48,334 nt of DNA, taken from assembly GCA_015231595.1 (NCBI GenBank), contig JADGBH010000033.1:1-48334 (forward strand). Direction: 5' to 3'. The notes under the pieces were generated by a model. The model was given only the letters and a program-made list of their open reading frames with translations, was not told where the DNA came from and ran no database searches. Shown here piece after piece: positions 38,295 through 47,942 of the stretch (positions are counted from its first letter, which is position 1; the number at the start of each line of letters is the position of its first letter). The DNA is from Desulfobacterales bacterium. GTDB taxonomy: Bacteria; Desulfobacterota; Desulfobacteria; Desulfobacterales; JADGBH01. Made by a program: the position numbers and the translations under genes.

Positions 38295-39569
38295 ATGCCA
38301 GAAATAAATTTTAACGATGTTTCAAAATTTTTAAATTCATCGGATAATAATAAATTCTATCAAGTTACTTTAATATTTGGAGATAACTTCCTTGTAAAAG
38401 AAGCCTTTGATAAGGTAATTGAATTTATAGTTACAGGTTCAAAAAAAAATTTGGCTTATGAAGTTTTCGAAGGTCAAACAACGGACGTGAATGATTTAAT
38501 CGAAAGATTAACTACATATTCTTTATTTTCCACAAAAAAAGTCATCGGGTTACGAGATTTTGATATTTCTACCTCTCGAGCAGATGAGGACAAAGCCTCA
38601 AAAAAAAGTTCTAAAAAAGACTCTTCAAATATTTTGTTTGAGGCTATAAAATCTGGCTTTCCAAAAGGAACTTATCTTGTAATTACAATAGATAAAATTG
38701 ATAAACGAAAAAATATTTTCAAAATCATTGCAGATACTGCTCTCCTTGTTAATTGCCTGGTATCTACTGGCTCAAACAAAAAAGATAAAGATAAGCAAGA
38801 AGAAATTTTAAAAAACAAAATGCAAGAAATCCTAAAACAAGCTAAAAAAAGTGCTGAAAAAAGTGTATTTGACACCCTATACGAAATGATAGGCTTTGAT
38901 TTATGGACATTTTCGTCAAGCCTTGAAAAGCTTATAAACTATATTGGTGACAAAAAAACAATAACCTCAGATGATGTTCATTATATAATTACAAAATCTA
39001 AACAAGACCCAATATTTGAGCTTACCAATGCTGTTTTTTCAAGGGATTTTGATAAAGCTGTATCATATCTTGATGCTTTAATATCAGAAGGATTTCATCC
39101 TCTTGCAATTTTATCTGCTTTGATGAGGCAACTTAGAAAACTTCTTCTTGCGAAACATTTTTTAAATACTCAAAAAGATTGGTCTAAATCCTATCCGTAC
39201 TATGAATTTGAAAAAACTTTTATCCCAAGGGTAAAAAACTTCGATAGCCAAATTATTCAAAAAATAGAAGAATGGGAATCTCACTTTCCTAATGAGCCTG
39301 AAGATTCTAATAATAATGGAAAAGCTGATAAACGGAAAACTGTTACTACTGAAAGTTTGCTTGCCAAAGGTGGTCATCCTTATGCTATATATTCGATGTT
39401 TCAAAAAGCAGACGAATTTACAACCGATGAATTGATTTATGCTATCGATGTATTAACAAATGTTGATAAAAAATTAAAATCATCATCGCCAGACATCTAT
39501 AAACTAATTTTAGAAAATGCAATAATAAAAATAATATTTCCCCAAAGTTCTTATCAAGAAAATAACTAA
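38295..39569 (+). CDS. holA: DNA polymerase III delta subunit, clamp loader
   Basis: The product (424 aa) matches HolA: an N-terminal AAA-like domain (VTLIFGDNFLVKEAFDKVI, then a region ending FSTKKVIGLRDFD), FDLWTFSSSLEKLINYIGDK in the middle, and the clamp-loader collar part (DPIFELTNAVFSRDFDKAVS, then GFHPLAILSALMRQLRKLL). It opens the sliding clamp during replication. ATG 38295 has AAAGGAA 7-8 bases upstream; a TTG start at 38268 is less likely. The protein is longer than the usual ~340 aa, because of lysine-rich insertions near residue 110 and residues 165-190 and a second insert DSNNNGKADKRK in the C-terminal part. It is followed after 7 bp by the AsmA-like gene. Confidence 0.88.
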   Translation: MPEINFNDVSKFLNSSDNNKFYQVTLIFGDNFLVKEAFDKVIEFIVTGSKKNLAYEVFEGQTTDVNDLIERLTTYSLFSTKKVIGLRDFDISTSRADEDKASKKSSKKDSSNILFEAIKSGFPKGTYLVITIDKIDKRKNIFKIIADTALLVNCLVSTGSNKKDKDKQEEILKNKMQEILKQAKKSAEKSVFDTLYEMIGFDLWTFSSSLEKLINYIGDKKTITSDDVHYIITKSKQDPIFELTNAVFSRDFDKAVSYLDALISEGFHPLAILSALMRQLRKLLLAKHFLNTQKDWSKSYPYYEFEKTFIPRVKNFDSQIIQKIEEWESHFPNEPEDSNNNGKADKRKTVTTESLLAKGGHPYAIYSMFQKADEFTTDELIYAIDVLTNVDKKLKSSSPDIYKLILENAIIKIIFPQSSYQENN

Positions 39570-39576
39570 AAAAATT

Positions 39577-42500
39577 ATGAAAAAATATGTATTTAAAATT
39601 TTAACAAAATTTTTTAAGTTCCTAATAGTCTTTATTTGTTTAGGACTTTCTCTTGTTTTTTACCTTATTATTCTTTTACCTGATTTTGTTTCATTACCTT
39701 ATGTTGCAAGATTTATTGAAAAAGAGGTAAAGAATATAACATCCATAACTGTCGAAATAAAAAGCATCAATTGGGGATGGATATCTGGCATAAACATAGA
39801 AGGTATAAACATCCCAGATGAAACTTCTGGAGATTCCTTATTTAAGCTCGATAATCTTCATTTCAAATTAGGATTAAGCAAAATTTTATCAAGATCAATC
39901 GGAGTTGACCTAATAATTGACGGAATTTCGTTTAAGTTTATTAAAAATGCAAATGGAGAAACAAATTTAGATGTGCTTCTAAAGAAATTACAAACCGGAA
40001 AAACAGAAACAGCGGTAGCACCAGCTGAACCTGAACAAGTGCCTCTGCCAAAAATAGCCGAAGAAAAAAAAGTTCCTTTTATTCTTCCCATTGATTTAAA
40101 AAGTAAAATCCATATAAATAATATATTTTTCATGCTTGAAGATAAAGTTCAAGGTTTTGGAGTTAAAGTTAATAATGCTTTTCTAAGACTGGATATGCCG
40201 TCTCTTATTAGCAAGCCAATTTCTTTTAGAATTTTTTCAGAACTTGAAATGAATAATACCCCCTACCCTCCTTTAGACCTAAACCTCGCTATTAACGATT
40301 TATTTTTAGCGGATAAAACTTTGAATATACAAGGTCTTCAAATTTTTTCATCGATTTCAGCTCCTGGTGTTAATCTATCATTAAATGGAAAACCCCTTGA
40401 TACTAAAATTAGTACTCAAATTAACGTTGATATTCCAAAAATATTTCGTCTTGCCGCTCCGTTTTTAAAAGGGCCTGTTGGAAACACAAAAGTTGATGGA
40501 ATAATTTCATTAAATGTTGACGCTTCTGGAAGATATGATGATACCATTAACTTTACAGTAAATCTAAAAGGCAATAACATAGCGGCTGCAAATGGAATTT
40601 TAGAAGAAAAAAAGATAGGCCCAGTAAATTTTTCCATTGACAATGCTGGAAGTGCGAATCTTTCTCAACAAAAATTACTTATAAATAAATTTAATATAAA
40701 TCTTCTGGAAAAATGCAAGATAATTTTAGATGCTAAAGTAGAAGATTTTTTAAGCAAAGCTCCTTTTATTGATGCTAATTTAAAGTTATTACACCTTGAT
40801 ATAGGAGAGCTATTTAAACTTGCAAACGATTTTATCCCTAAAAACCTTCCAGTTAATTTTGCCCAAGACAATAGTATTTTTAGCATTGAAGACCTTTCTT
40901 TTTCTGGAAATGTTCCAAAAGGAGCCAATAAAATCAGCCTTAAAAAAATAAATTTGTCTGTTCCTTCAGTTAATTTTAAACAGAACGATATGTCTGCAGA
41001 TATAAATATGTTGAACTTCGGCATAAAAGATATAAAAGCTGAACTTATAGATTTTTTACCTAAAAAAGTGTCTTTAGCTTTAAGTTTAAACTTAGGACAG
41101 TTTAGTTTTAGCCAAAAAGATATGAACTGCTCGGCAAAAAATCTAAAGATAGGTATTAAAGACATAAACGCTGAAATAGAGGAACTTTTACCTAAAAGCG
41201 TATCTCTATCTTTAAATTTAGGTTTAGAGCAATTTAATTTTAATCAAAAAGATATAAGCTGTTCAGCAAAAAACTTCAAAATAGTTAATAATGTAAATGT
41301 TCAAATAGCAAATCTTTTTCCCCAAAAAGCATCGATTGATTTAAATTTAGGCTTAGGCGAATTTAATTTTAATGGCCCTATAAATTTAAACGTAACAGGA
41401 GTAAAAATAGATAAAATATCGGTTAATGCAGATAAAATAGAAAAAGAAGAAGATTCAATAGCCGGAATAATTTCTCAAATTTCGCTTTCAGAAAATATCA
41501 TTATAGATAAAATTAAAATCCCTAAAATGCTTGAAGTAAAGGACTTTAAAGAATCAATTAATCTTTCATGTGAACTTTTAAAAGATAAAAAAGCAAAAGC
41601 ATCGTTGAAAAAATTTTCTGTTTCTATTCCTTTTATTTCTTATGAAAATGAAAAATTGGGCGTATTTAAAACTTCATCTGATATTAATTTAAAATTGGAT
41701 AAGTTTCAGCTAAATAAATTAGACCCTCCGCAAGCAGATATTTCCGGTGTTAATGTAGATATTAAAGTTGCTGACGTATTAGGAGTTAAAATTGATGCAG
41801 ATGCAAAAAACTTGGGAGAATCAAGCATTAAAACAAAGGGTGAAATCTCGATTAATCTTGAAAATGCTTATAAAGACTTTATTTCAAAAATTTTGAATAC
41901 TATCAAAGTTAATGGGGACGTAAAATTAAAATGGGCTTTCGATGGAAGAAGACCTTCTCCAGAAGAAATTGAAAACTTATCAAAAACTCCAAGTTTTGAT
42001 TTAAAACAAGATTTAGCTTTTATAGATAATTTATATGTTTCTTTGCTTTTGAACAGTATAAATGCAGGCATAAAGGTTGACGATAAAACAACATTTGAAA
42101 TTAAAAATTTATCAACCATTAAGCCTTTTTCTTATCAATTCAGCAGTCATAATGGAAAAGGTGAGATCAATTTTGAGTTGGGTACAAGCATTAAAGAAAC
42201 CCCTCCAACAAGACTAAAAAAACCATTAAATATTAATTTTAAACTATCGGCAAATCATGATAATCTAAATACTTTTTTACTTTCAGAAAGTTTTTCTGTT
42301 GAACCTTTAGAATTTAGCCAAAAGATTAATCTTTCCCTATACGGGATTGATAAACTCTTAAAAAAAGACATAAACAAAGATAAGTCTGTTTTGCTTAACA
42401 CGGTTGGAGGAGATTTCAGTTTCAATCTAAATATTAATAAAGCCTCTGATATTAAAATGTTTGTTGAAGGAATTGATGTTAAAGGTTCTATTAAAACTGC

Positions 42501-43491
42501 TATTAATTTAGGATTAATACCCGGTGAAACAGCTTTCATGAAGATAAATTCAAATATTCCAGAAATGGATATTGCCATGAACAAAACATTAAATATAGAC
42601 GATCTTACTTTAAATCTTAATCTTGAAAAAAAATACAGCCTAAAAAAAGATCGTAAAGAAGAATTAATTATTGCTGATATTCCTTTATCAGTAAGGGTAA
42701 TTAAGCCCGAGCCAAAGAGCTCTATGACCGTAACGAGTCGAGGCAATTTTGTTGAAAAATATATAGAAGATATAAGTGGCCGAATAAAAGACAATTACAC
42801 TTTTTCTTTTAAATCTGCAAAAGTTCAATCGTCTCCTTTTCCAATAGAAGTTAACTATGCAAAGATAGATTTTGATTTAAATAATGGTCTTCCAGTGATT
42901 GATAATTTTCAAATGGATATATTAGGAGGAACTATTATTGGTTCAATTTCTGTTATAAAAAAATCATCTGATAATTTCTTTATTCAAATTCAAACAGCTT
43001 TTTCAGGAATAGATACAAAAAATATTTTTCGTGATATAAAATTTTCAGGAAAAGAAGATGCCGAATTAGGTGGGCAGCTTATAATTATAGTTCCGATATT
43101 TACTAAACTATCACAGCTTTTAAATGAAATGCAGGTAGATATTAAATTTACTCATATAGGCTCAAGAGCTATAGAAAGACTTCTTTATGGACTTGATCCC
43201 TATGAAAGCAATGAAACGATAGTTATGCAGCGTAAATTTTTTAGAAAAGGAACTCCAAAATGGATAACTATCGCTATAAAGAATGGAAATCTGTCAGTAA
43301 AAGGCGAAATTGAAATTTTAGGTGTAGGAATAAAAATTCCTTCATTGGAAAGACTTAATATATCAAATCTTCCAGGCCTTTCTAAATTTGAAAAGAATTT
43401 ATCCGCTCTTTCAGTTTTAATAGAGCTTTTAAAAGCATTATCATCAGATGGAATTTCTATGAATCAAAATGGCGAACTAAGTTTTTTTTAA
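39577..43491 (+). CDS. Large AsmA/TamB-like envelope protein
   Basis: The 1304-residue product has one N-terminal membrane helix (about 12-34) and then a long periplasmic part of alternating beta strands. The start is AsmA-like (KSINWGWISGINIEGINI, LFKLDNLHFKLGLSKILS). The end carries the usual tail of this group, with FQMDILGGTIIGSISV and SGIDTKNIF. Proteins of the AsmA/YhdP/TamB group are bridge-like lipid carriers between inner and outer membranes. Between about residues 462 and 605 a unit of about 44 residues is repeated three times (see findings). A low-complexity Pro/Glu/Ala linker lies at about 145-160. No good ribosome site precedes ATG 39577, which is 7 bp after holA, so translation may be coupled. 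Confidence 0.8.
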   Translation: MKKYVFKILTKFFKFLIVFICLGLSLVFYLIILLPDFVSLPYVARFIEKEVKNITSITVEIKSINWGWISGINIEGINIPDETSGDSLFKLDNLHFKLGLSKILSRSIGVDLIIDGISFKFIKNANGETNLDVLLKKLQTGKTETAVAPAEPEQVPLPKIAEEKKVPFILPIDLKSKIHINNIFFMLEDKVQGFGVKVNNAFLRLDMPSLISKPISFRIFSELEMNNTPYPPLDLNLAINDLFLADKTLNIQGLQIFSSISAPGVNLSLNGKPLDTKISTQINVDIPKIFRLAAPFLKGPVGNTKVDGIISLNVDASGRYDDTINFTVNLKGNNIAAANGILEEKKIGPVNFSIDNAGSANLSQQKLLINKFNINLLEKCKIILDAKVEDFLSKAPFIDANLKLLHLDIGELFKLANDFIPKNLPVNFAQDNSIFSIEDLSFSGNVPKGANKISLKKINLSVPSVNFKQNDMSADINMLNFGIKDIKAELIDFLPKKVSLALSLNLGQFSFSQKDMNCSAKNLKIGIKDINAEIEELLPKSVSLSLNLGLEQFNFNQKDISCSAKNFKIVNNVNVQIANLFPQKASIDLNLGLGEFNFNGPINLNVTGVKIDKISVNADKIEKEEDSIAGIISQISLSENIIIDKIKIPKMLEVKDFKESINLSCELLKDKKAKASLKKFSVSIPFISYENEKLGVFKTSSDINLKLDKFQLNKLDPPQADISGVNVDIKVADVLGVKIDADAKNLGESSIKTKGEISINLENAYKDFISKILNTIKVNGDVKLKWAFDGRRPSPEEIENLSKTPSFDLKQDLAFIDNLYVSLLLNSINAGIKVDDKTTFEIKNLSTIKPFSYQFSSHNGKGEINFELGTSIKETPPTRLKKPLNINFKLSANHDNLNTFLLSESFSVEPLEFSQKINLSLYGIDKLLKKDINKDKSVLLNTVGGDFSFNLNINKASDIKMFVEGIDVKGSIKTAINLGLIPGETAFMKINSNIPEMDIAMNKTLNIDDLTLNLNLEKKYSLKKDRKEELIIADIPLSVRVIKPEPKSSMTVTSRGNFVEKYIEDISGRIKDNYTFSFKSAKVQSSPFPIEVNYAKIDFDLNNGLPVIDNFQMDILGGTIIGSISVIKKSSDNFFIQIQTAFSGIDTKNIFRDIKFSGKEDAELGGQLIIIVPIFTKLSQLLNEMQVDIKFTHIGSRAIERLLYGLDPYESNETIVMQRKFFRKGTPKWITIAIKNGNLSVKGEIEILGVGIKIPSLERLNISNLPGLSKFEKNLSALSVLIELLKALSSDGISMNQNGELSFF

Positions 43492-43539
43492 AGATTTTTG
43501 GCTAAAAACAACGGAATTTAGTAATTTTTACTAAAAATA

Positions 43540-44058
43540 ATGATACATAATTCAGCTGATTTAAGGCTAAAAATATTAGAGATACAAGTTTTGCTCTCTA
43601 AAAATAGATCTGATGCGGACAGTTTTGCATGGAAATATAGTCAGATTTCGGAAGCATTTTCCGTTCATGAGAACACGGTTATCGGAGTCAGAAAGAGATT
43701 TGTAGAAGATGGATTGGAAGCGGCTCTTGATAGAAAAAGACAAACAAACCCTTCCCATCAACAGACATTTGACGGTAAAAGAGAAGCCCGCTTAATTGCT
43801 TTGAGTTGCAGCGAACTACCAGAAGAACATTCACGATGGACGTTGCGTCTGTTAGCAGATAAAGCGGTAGAATTAGAAATTGTTGAATCGGTTTTTCATG
43901 AAACAGTGAGGCAAACTTTAAAAAAACGAACTGAAGCCTCATTTGCGAAAAAGCTGGGTAATTCCACCAGAGCAAAATGGAGAATTTGTAGCAAGGATGG
44001 AAGATGTCGTTGAGTTGTATTGCGAACCATATGATCCAAAAACACCGGTGGTATGTTA
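43540..44058 (+). pseudogene. Truncated, frameshifted IS630-family transposase
   Basis: The first part (43540-about 43928) encodes the N-terminal helix-turn-helix of an IS630-type transposase, with KYSQISEAFSVHENTVIGV then RWTLRLLADKAVEL and FHETVRQTLKK. At the A-run near 43918-43924 the homologous reading moves to the +1 frame and continues as ELKPHLRKSWVIPPEQNGEF, then CEPYDPKTPVVC, ending at TAA 44056-44058. The whole catalytic DDE domain that should follow is missing. This is therefore a broken IS remnant of about 520 bp. Read in a single frame it gives a 157-residue protein (stop at 44013) whose last ~28 residues are frameshift nonsense. No terminal inverted repeats could be assigned. 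Confidence 0.85.
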
Positions 44059-44104
44059 ATCGCACACAATTGATCAGCTATTTCTAATAATAGGGATAAC
44101 TTCA

Positions 44105-45022
44105 TTATATTTTTAATAAATTTTCTGCATTTTTATAAAAAAGCATTTCAGCTAACCTTTTGTCACTTCCGCAGGCTGCTTTAACAGCCTTAATACCGGC
44201 TATTCTGCTGCCAAAGGGCCAGTCAGAAGCAAATAATACTTTTTCCGGCCCAAAAGTTTTTATCAATTTTTTTATAACGCCTGGGGGTTGCAATGATGTA
44301 TCAACCCAGACATTTTTAAACTTGCCGAGTAACCTTATAACATCCATAACATCAAACATTCCTGCGTGCCCTACAATAAACTTTGCCTGGGGAAATGCTG
44401 CAACCAGATCTCTGGCTCCTTTGATGGAACCATATTCCGGTATATTATTGCTTTTTTCTTTGTTTTTATAATAGTTTGAAACACCGGCATGAAAGAGAAT
44501 AGGGAGATCAAATTTTATAAATGAATCAACAGCCGTCTTCATTTTTTCATCGGTAAAGTTAACTTTCTGGATAACAGGATGAAGTTTTAATCCTTTTGCA
44601 CCCTTTTTAACATCCTCTTCAAATTGATTTGGCAGAGTCTCCATTTTTGAAAAATCTACTCCGGTAAAAGGTATTAAACCGGCATCTTTTTCAGCAGCTT
44701 TTTTTACATCATTAAAGTCTAAATGGGGAGGAACCGGCAGGCAGACAGAAAAAGAAACTCCGGCTTCATCCATACTTTTGCGTGCATTTTCACGAGTTGC
44801 TGTGAAATTTCGTTCGCGTTCCGCATTGATAATATATGGTTTGAAAATTTCATAAGGTATTCTCCCCATTTTGAAATTTCTATTTAAGAAAAACTGCCAG
44901 ATTGAAATAGGATCAAATATCCTTTTTTTTGTAACGCCTATTTGTTCAATGATATCTCCACCATTATTGTACAAGATATCCCCTATGTGACTGTGGGCAT
45001 CGATTATCATCATCATCATCAT
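44105..45022 (-). CDS. Amidohydrolase family 2 (TIM-barrel metal hydrolase)
   Basis: The product (up to 305 aa) is an amidohydrolase_2 enzyme related to ACMSD and gamma-resorcylate decarboxylases. It shows the N-terminal metal motif IDAHSHIGD, GLKLHPVIQ, LPILFHAGVSNYY, FIVGHAGMFD and LFASDWPFGS, so the metal ligands are in place. Members hydrolyse or decarboxylate small carboxylated substrates; the substrate here is unknown. The frame opens with five ATG codons in a row (45022-45008). AAAGGA is only 3 bases before the first, so the second or third is the best-spaced start. It is the last gene of the aminotransferase operon, 35 bp after its neighbour. Its GC content is higher than that of the flanking genes. 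Confidence 0.87.
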   Translation of the reverse strand: MMMMMIIDAHSHIGDILYNNGGDIIEQIGVTKKRIFDPISIWQFFLNRNFKMGRIPYEIFKPYIINAERERNFTATRENARKSMDEAGVSFSVCLPVPPHLDFNDVKKAAEKDAGLIPFTGVDFSKMETLPNQFEEDVKKGAKGLKLHPVIQKVNFTDEKMKTAVDSFIKFDLPILFHAGVSNYYKNKEKSNNIPEYGSIKGARDLVAAFPQAKFIVGHAGMFDVMDVIRLLGKFKNVWVDTSLQPPGVIKKLIKTFGPEKVLFASDWPFGSRIAGIKAVKAACGSDKRLAEMLFYKNAENLLKI

Positions 45023-45057
45023 TAATCCTTTATGTTTGATACAGTGAGTAATTTAGA

Positions 45058-46332
45058 TTAAAGTCTCTGATTGTTAACGGATTTCATGGTGCTGGAAATC
45101 AATTCCATCAGCCGGTTCAATTCGTCGCGGGTTATGGTAAGAGGCGGACGAAAGACAACACTCTCCTTAGCAACCAACCCCTGAACGACAATGAAGCCGT
45201 TGTTTCGAGCGGTCACACAAAACAACTGGGCCAGTTCTTCCTTTGTAAATGTAATTGCGTTCACAAGTCCCAAGCCACTTACCGAACGAATTAAATCCGG
45301 GTAGAAACTTTGAATGCGACTTAAATGATTCAATAAAACCGCTCCTGTTTCATTGGTTTGTATCCATGGACGCATTTGCTCATAAACATCCAGGGTTTTA
45401 CAGGCAACCCGGCACCCCACATCGTGGCCCCCAAAAGTGCACAGATGAATGAGCGGGTGAATGTCGAAAAAGGATTTGACGGTTGGGGTAAAGACCATCC
45501 CGGTCATTGGAAACAGCCCGGTGGTGATTGCTTCACCAAACAACAGGATATCCGGGTTGACATCATAATAATCTTTGGCAAATTTATGGCCGGTTCGACC
45601 AAACCCGGTTTGAGTTTCATCAAAAATCAACAACGCGCCATAATGCTCGCAAACCGCTTTCAATTCCAATAAATAGTCCTTATCAACCAGGCGACATCCG
45701 TTTTCCACCTGTACGGGTTCCAAAATGAAGGCGGCGGTGTTTTTGTTGATCGCTTTTTTGGCAGCCGCGATGTTATTGAATTCAACTATGGTTTGATCCG
45801 GAATCAGGCGGCCGTATCTGTCCTTATCAATGTGCTCTGAAAGGCCCATGGCGAATCCGGTGTGGCCATACCATCCGCCATCCACCGAAATCAGCTCTGT
45901 TTTGCCTGTATAGCCTCTGGCCAGTTTACACGCCGCATCCATTGCTTCACCCCTGACCACTGTGAAAAGGACGCAGCTTAGGTCTCCGGCCACAAAACGA
46001 GCCAGCTTGCTTGATAACTCAGCCTTTTCTTCGGAAACGAGAATAAAATTACCGCAATCAGTCTCTTTGGCGGCTGATTTGAGCGAATCCACCACCGTTT
46101 TGTTTTTTCGACCAAGATTGTAGGTGGATGCGGCACAATAGCAATCAATGAAACGGGTTCCATTGATGTCATTGATATAGATGCCTTCACTTTGCCCCTC
46201 TATCACATCAAGTCCTTTGGCCTTTAAATGTTCAATCAACCCTTCCGAAAAAAGCGCTTTGGCTTCTTCGTACAAATCTTCGATAGGCACGTAAGAATCA
46301 TCTGTTTTTATTTGAGTTTGCAGGTCATGCAT
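45058..46332 (-). CDS. Class III aminotransferase homologue lacking the PLP lysine
   Basis: The 424-residue product has the fold-type I class III aminotransferase plan, with RFIDCYCAASTYNLGR, AFILEPVQVENG, LIFDETQTGFGRTG (the Asp that binds the pyridine nitrogen is present) and LCTFGGHDVGCRVA. The catalytic lysine position reads LLFGEAITTGLFP, so Glu267 (codon GAA) replaces Lys. The phosphate loop, FTGSGADS in the neighbouring gene, reads FTVVRGEA, and the ring-stacking part AYHGHSG reads GWYGHTG. As a transaminase it should be dead, though it may bind a ligand or act as a partner. An AAGGAG site precedes ATG 46332. It is 34 bp after the intact aminotransferase and shares its high GC content. 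Confidence 0.88.
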   Translation of the reverse strand: MHDLQTQIKTDDSYVPIEDLYEEAKALFSEGLIEHLKAKGLDVIEGQSEGIYINDINGTRFIDCYCAASTYNLGRKNKTVVDSLKSAAKETDCGNFILVSEEKAELSSKLARFVAGDLSCVLFTVVRGEAMDAACKLARGYTGKTELISVDGGWYGHTGFAMGLSEHIDKDRYGRLIPDQTIVEFNNIAAAKKAINKNTAAFILEPVQVENGCRLVDKDYLLELKAVCEHYGALLIFDETQTGFGRTGHKFAKDYYDVNPDILLFGEAITTGLFPMTGMVFTPTVKSFFDIHPLIHLCTFGGHDVGCRVACKTLDVYEQMRPWIQTNETGAVLLNHLSRIQSFYPDLIRSVSGLGLVNAITFTKEELAQLFCVTARNNGFIVVQGLVAKESVVFRPPLTITRDELNRLMELISSTMKSVNNQRL

Positions 46333-46366
46333 GGGTTATTTGCTCCTTTCATTGTCAAGTAGGTTG

Positions 46367-47734
46367 TTAAAAACCGAATTTTCTTAAAAACGCACCAATG
46401 GGTATGAGATTCTTGGGGTTATTCACCCATTTGCGGAAGATGGGAATCTTGATTAAGGGCAGCAGTATAAACAGGTAATACCCCTGTATCGTCATGGCTT
46501 TCCTGAACCTTTTTAAAAAATCGTCGACTTCTTCTTCAGTCACCGTCAAGGGGAGCATAAAACGCATGACTTGAGGTGCATTTCCTGAATACGCAGCGAA
46601 AATACCGGATTTGCTTAAACAATCCGCCATGAGCATTCCCATGAATTCATGCCTGTATTCAATACCGATCATCAGGCCCTTGCCACGCACTTCGCGGATT
46701 GATTCAGGGTGCTGCAACATGATCTTAGTCAGTCCGTTTTTGAGACGTTTTCCCATTTTTTCAGCATTTCTCCAGAGTTGTTTTTCAACCAATTGGTCGA
46801 TCACTTTAGTGGAAATCCGGCAGCCGATGTTACTGCCTCCCCCGGAAGAACTGTGAAAAAAGGGGTTGTCGTTGACAAAACCAGTCAACTTCGGGATATC
46901 CCGATAAACGATGGCGCCATTGGGGTAAACACCGCCGCCAATGGATTTGGCCAACGCCATCACATCCGGCACAACCCCTGAATACTCGGAAAACCAGATT
47001 CTGCCAGTACGGCCAAACCCGGTTTGAATTTCATCAAAAATAAGGACAATACCCAAATCATCGCAAAGTTGCCTTAACCCATGCAAATATTCACTGGTTC
47101 CCACATGGATGCCGCCTTCACCCTGTATCGGTTCAATCAAAATGGCCGCTGTTTTCATGGAAGCCAATTGTCTGATGGCTTCAAGATCGCCAAATGGCGC
47201 CAAACGAAAACCGGGCATAAGGGGCTGGAAAAGTTCCTTGTAATAATCCTTGCCTCCGGCGGAAAGGCTGAATCCGGAATGGCCGTGGTACGCATTGACC
47301 ATAGAGATGATTTCTTCTCTTCCTGTGGCACCTTTCGCCAGTTTAATGGCCGCTTCAATGGAATCTGCGCCACTACCGGTAAAAACCACCTTATTTAAAT
47401 CACCCGGTGCCAAATTGACCAGTTTTCTGGCAAATTCTATTTTGGAACGGGATAATAGCAAGGGCGTTCCCATATCGTATTCATGTAAGGTGTCACACAG
47501 TGCTTCAACAACACTGGAATTACGCCTGCCTGTATTAAAAGAACCTGCGGATGAAAACCCGTCAAAATACGTTTTGCCTGTTGTCGCATCTGAAAATTTT
47601 GTATCCCGGCGATTACTTTCCAGGATGTCGATATGTCCGGCAGATAAGTATCGAATTTGTCCTTTTGATATATGATCTCCAAATTGTTTGAAGATTTCCT
47701 TAGTGCGCATTTTGCTAAGAAGTTCTGTTTCCAT
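46367..47734 (-). CDS. Class III PLP-dependent aminotransferase
   Basis: The 455-residue product keeps all class III features: FTGSGADSIEAAIKLAKG phosphate loop, NAYHGHSGFSLS, ILIEPIQGEGG, LIFDEIQTGFGRTG and the catalytic lysine Lys263 in LAKSIGGGVYP. It should move an amino group from a donor such as glutamate or an omega-amine to a keto acid or semialdehyde; the substrates are unknown. An extra hydrophobic-basic tail of about 40 residues (GYYLFILLPLIKIPIF, then NPKNLIPIGAFLRKFGF) is not typical and may touch the membrane. GGAGG lies before ATG 47734. It is the first gene of a three-gene operon. GC content is near 50%, well above that of the surrounding genes. The 208-bp gap upstream (47735-47942) shows no gene. 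Confidence 0.92.
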   Translation of the reverse strand: METELLSKMRTKEIFKQFGDHISKGQIRYLSAGHIDILESNRRDTKFSDATTGKTYFDGFSSAGSFNTGRRNSSVVEALCDTLHEYDMGTPLLLSRSKIEFARKLVNLAPGDLNKVVFTGSGADSIEAAIKLAKGATGREEIISMVNAYHGHSGFSLSAGGKDYYKELFQPLMPGFRLAPFGDLEAIRQLASMKTAAILIEPIQGEGGIHVGTSEYLHGLRQLCDDLGIVLIFDEIQTGFGRTGRIWFSEYSGVVPDVMALAKSIGGGVYPNGAIVYRDIPKLTGFVNDNPFFHSSSGGGSNIGCRISTKVIDQLVEKQLWRNAEKMGKRLKNGLTKIMLQHPESIREVRGKGLMIGIEYRHEFMGMLMADCLSKSGIFAAYSGNAPQVMRFMLPLTVTEEEVDDFLKRFRKAMTIQGYYLFILLPLIKIPIFRKWVNNPKNLIPIGAFLRKFGF

Positions 47735-47942
47735 TTAGACCTCCGAATTTTATTTATTGATATGGAACAATAAAGCAAAACGTATGCCAACGTGGATAAA
47801 AATCAAATTGGCCTGTTTTTTTCATTGTTTCACAAAAATCAAGCTTAACACAACAATTTTGATCTCTCAAATATAATATTTAGTTTTCATTTTTATGCGA
47901 AATATTGTAGATATAAAATATTCTATTAAATATGACAGATGC

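Noticed and set aside
39300..39345. Calcium-binding-like DSNNNGKAD motif in HolA
   Set aside because: A single short motif inside a low-complexity insert of a cytoplasmic protein; no paired loop or family support.
42255..42794. 179-residue open frame antisense to the AsmA-like gene
   Set aside because: The sense strand is clearly coding and the antisense product is a composition shadow rich in Ser, Phe and Ile.
43918..43924. Programmed frameshift at the A7 run in the IS630 transposase
   Set aside because: The matching frame is +1, while the usual slippery mechanism is -1, and the gene is truncated anyway, so a simple mutation is more likely.
43896..44105. Short minus-strand frames over the IS630 relic
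   Set aside because: They overlap recognisable transposase sequence on the plus strand and show no motifs.
47250..47675. 141-residue open frame antisense to the intact aminotransferase
   Set aside because: It is a shadow in higher-GC DNA; the aminotransferase motifs are on the other strand.
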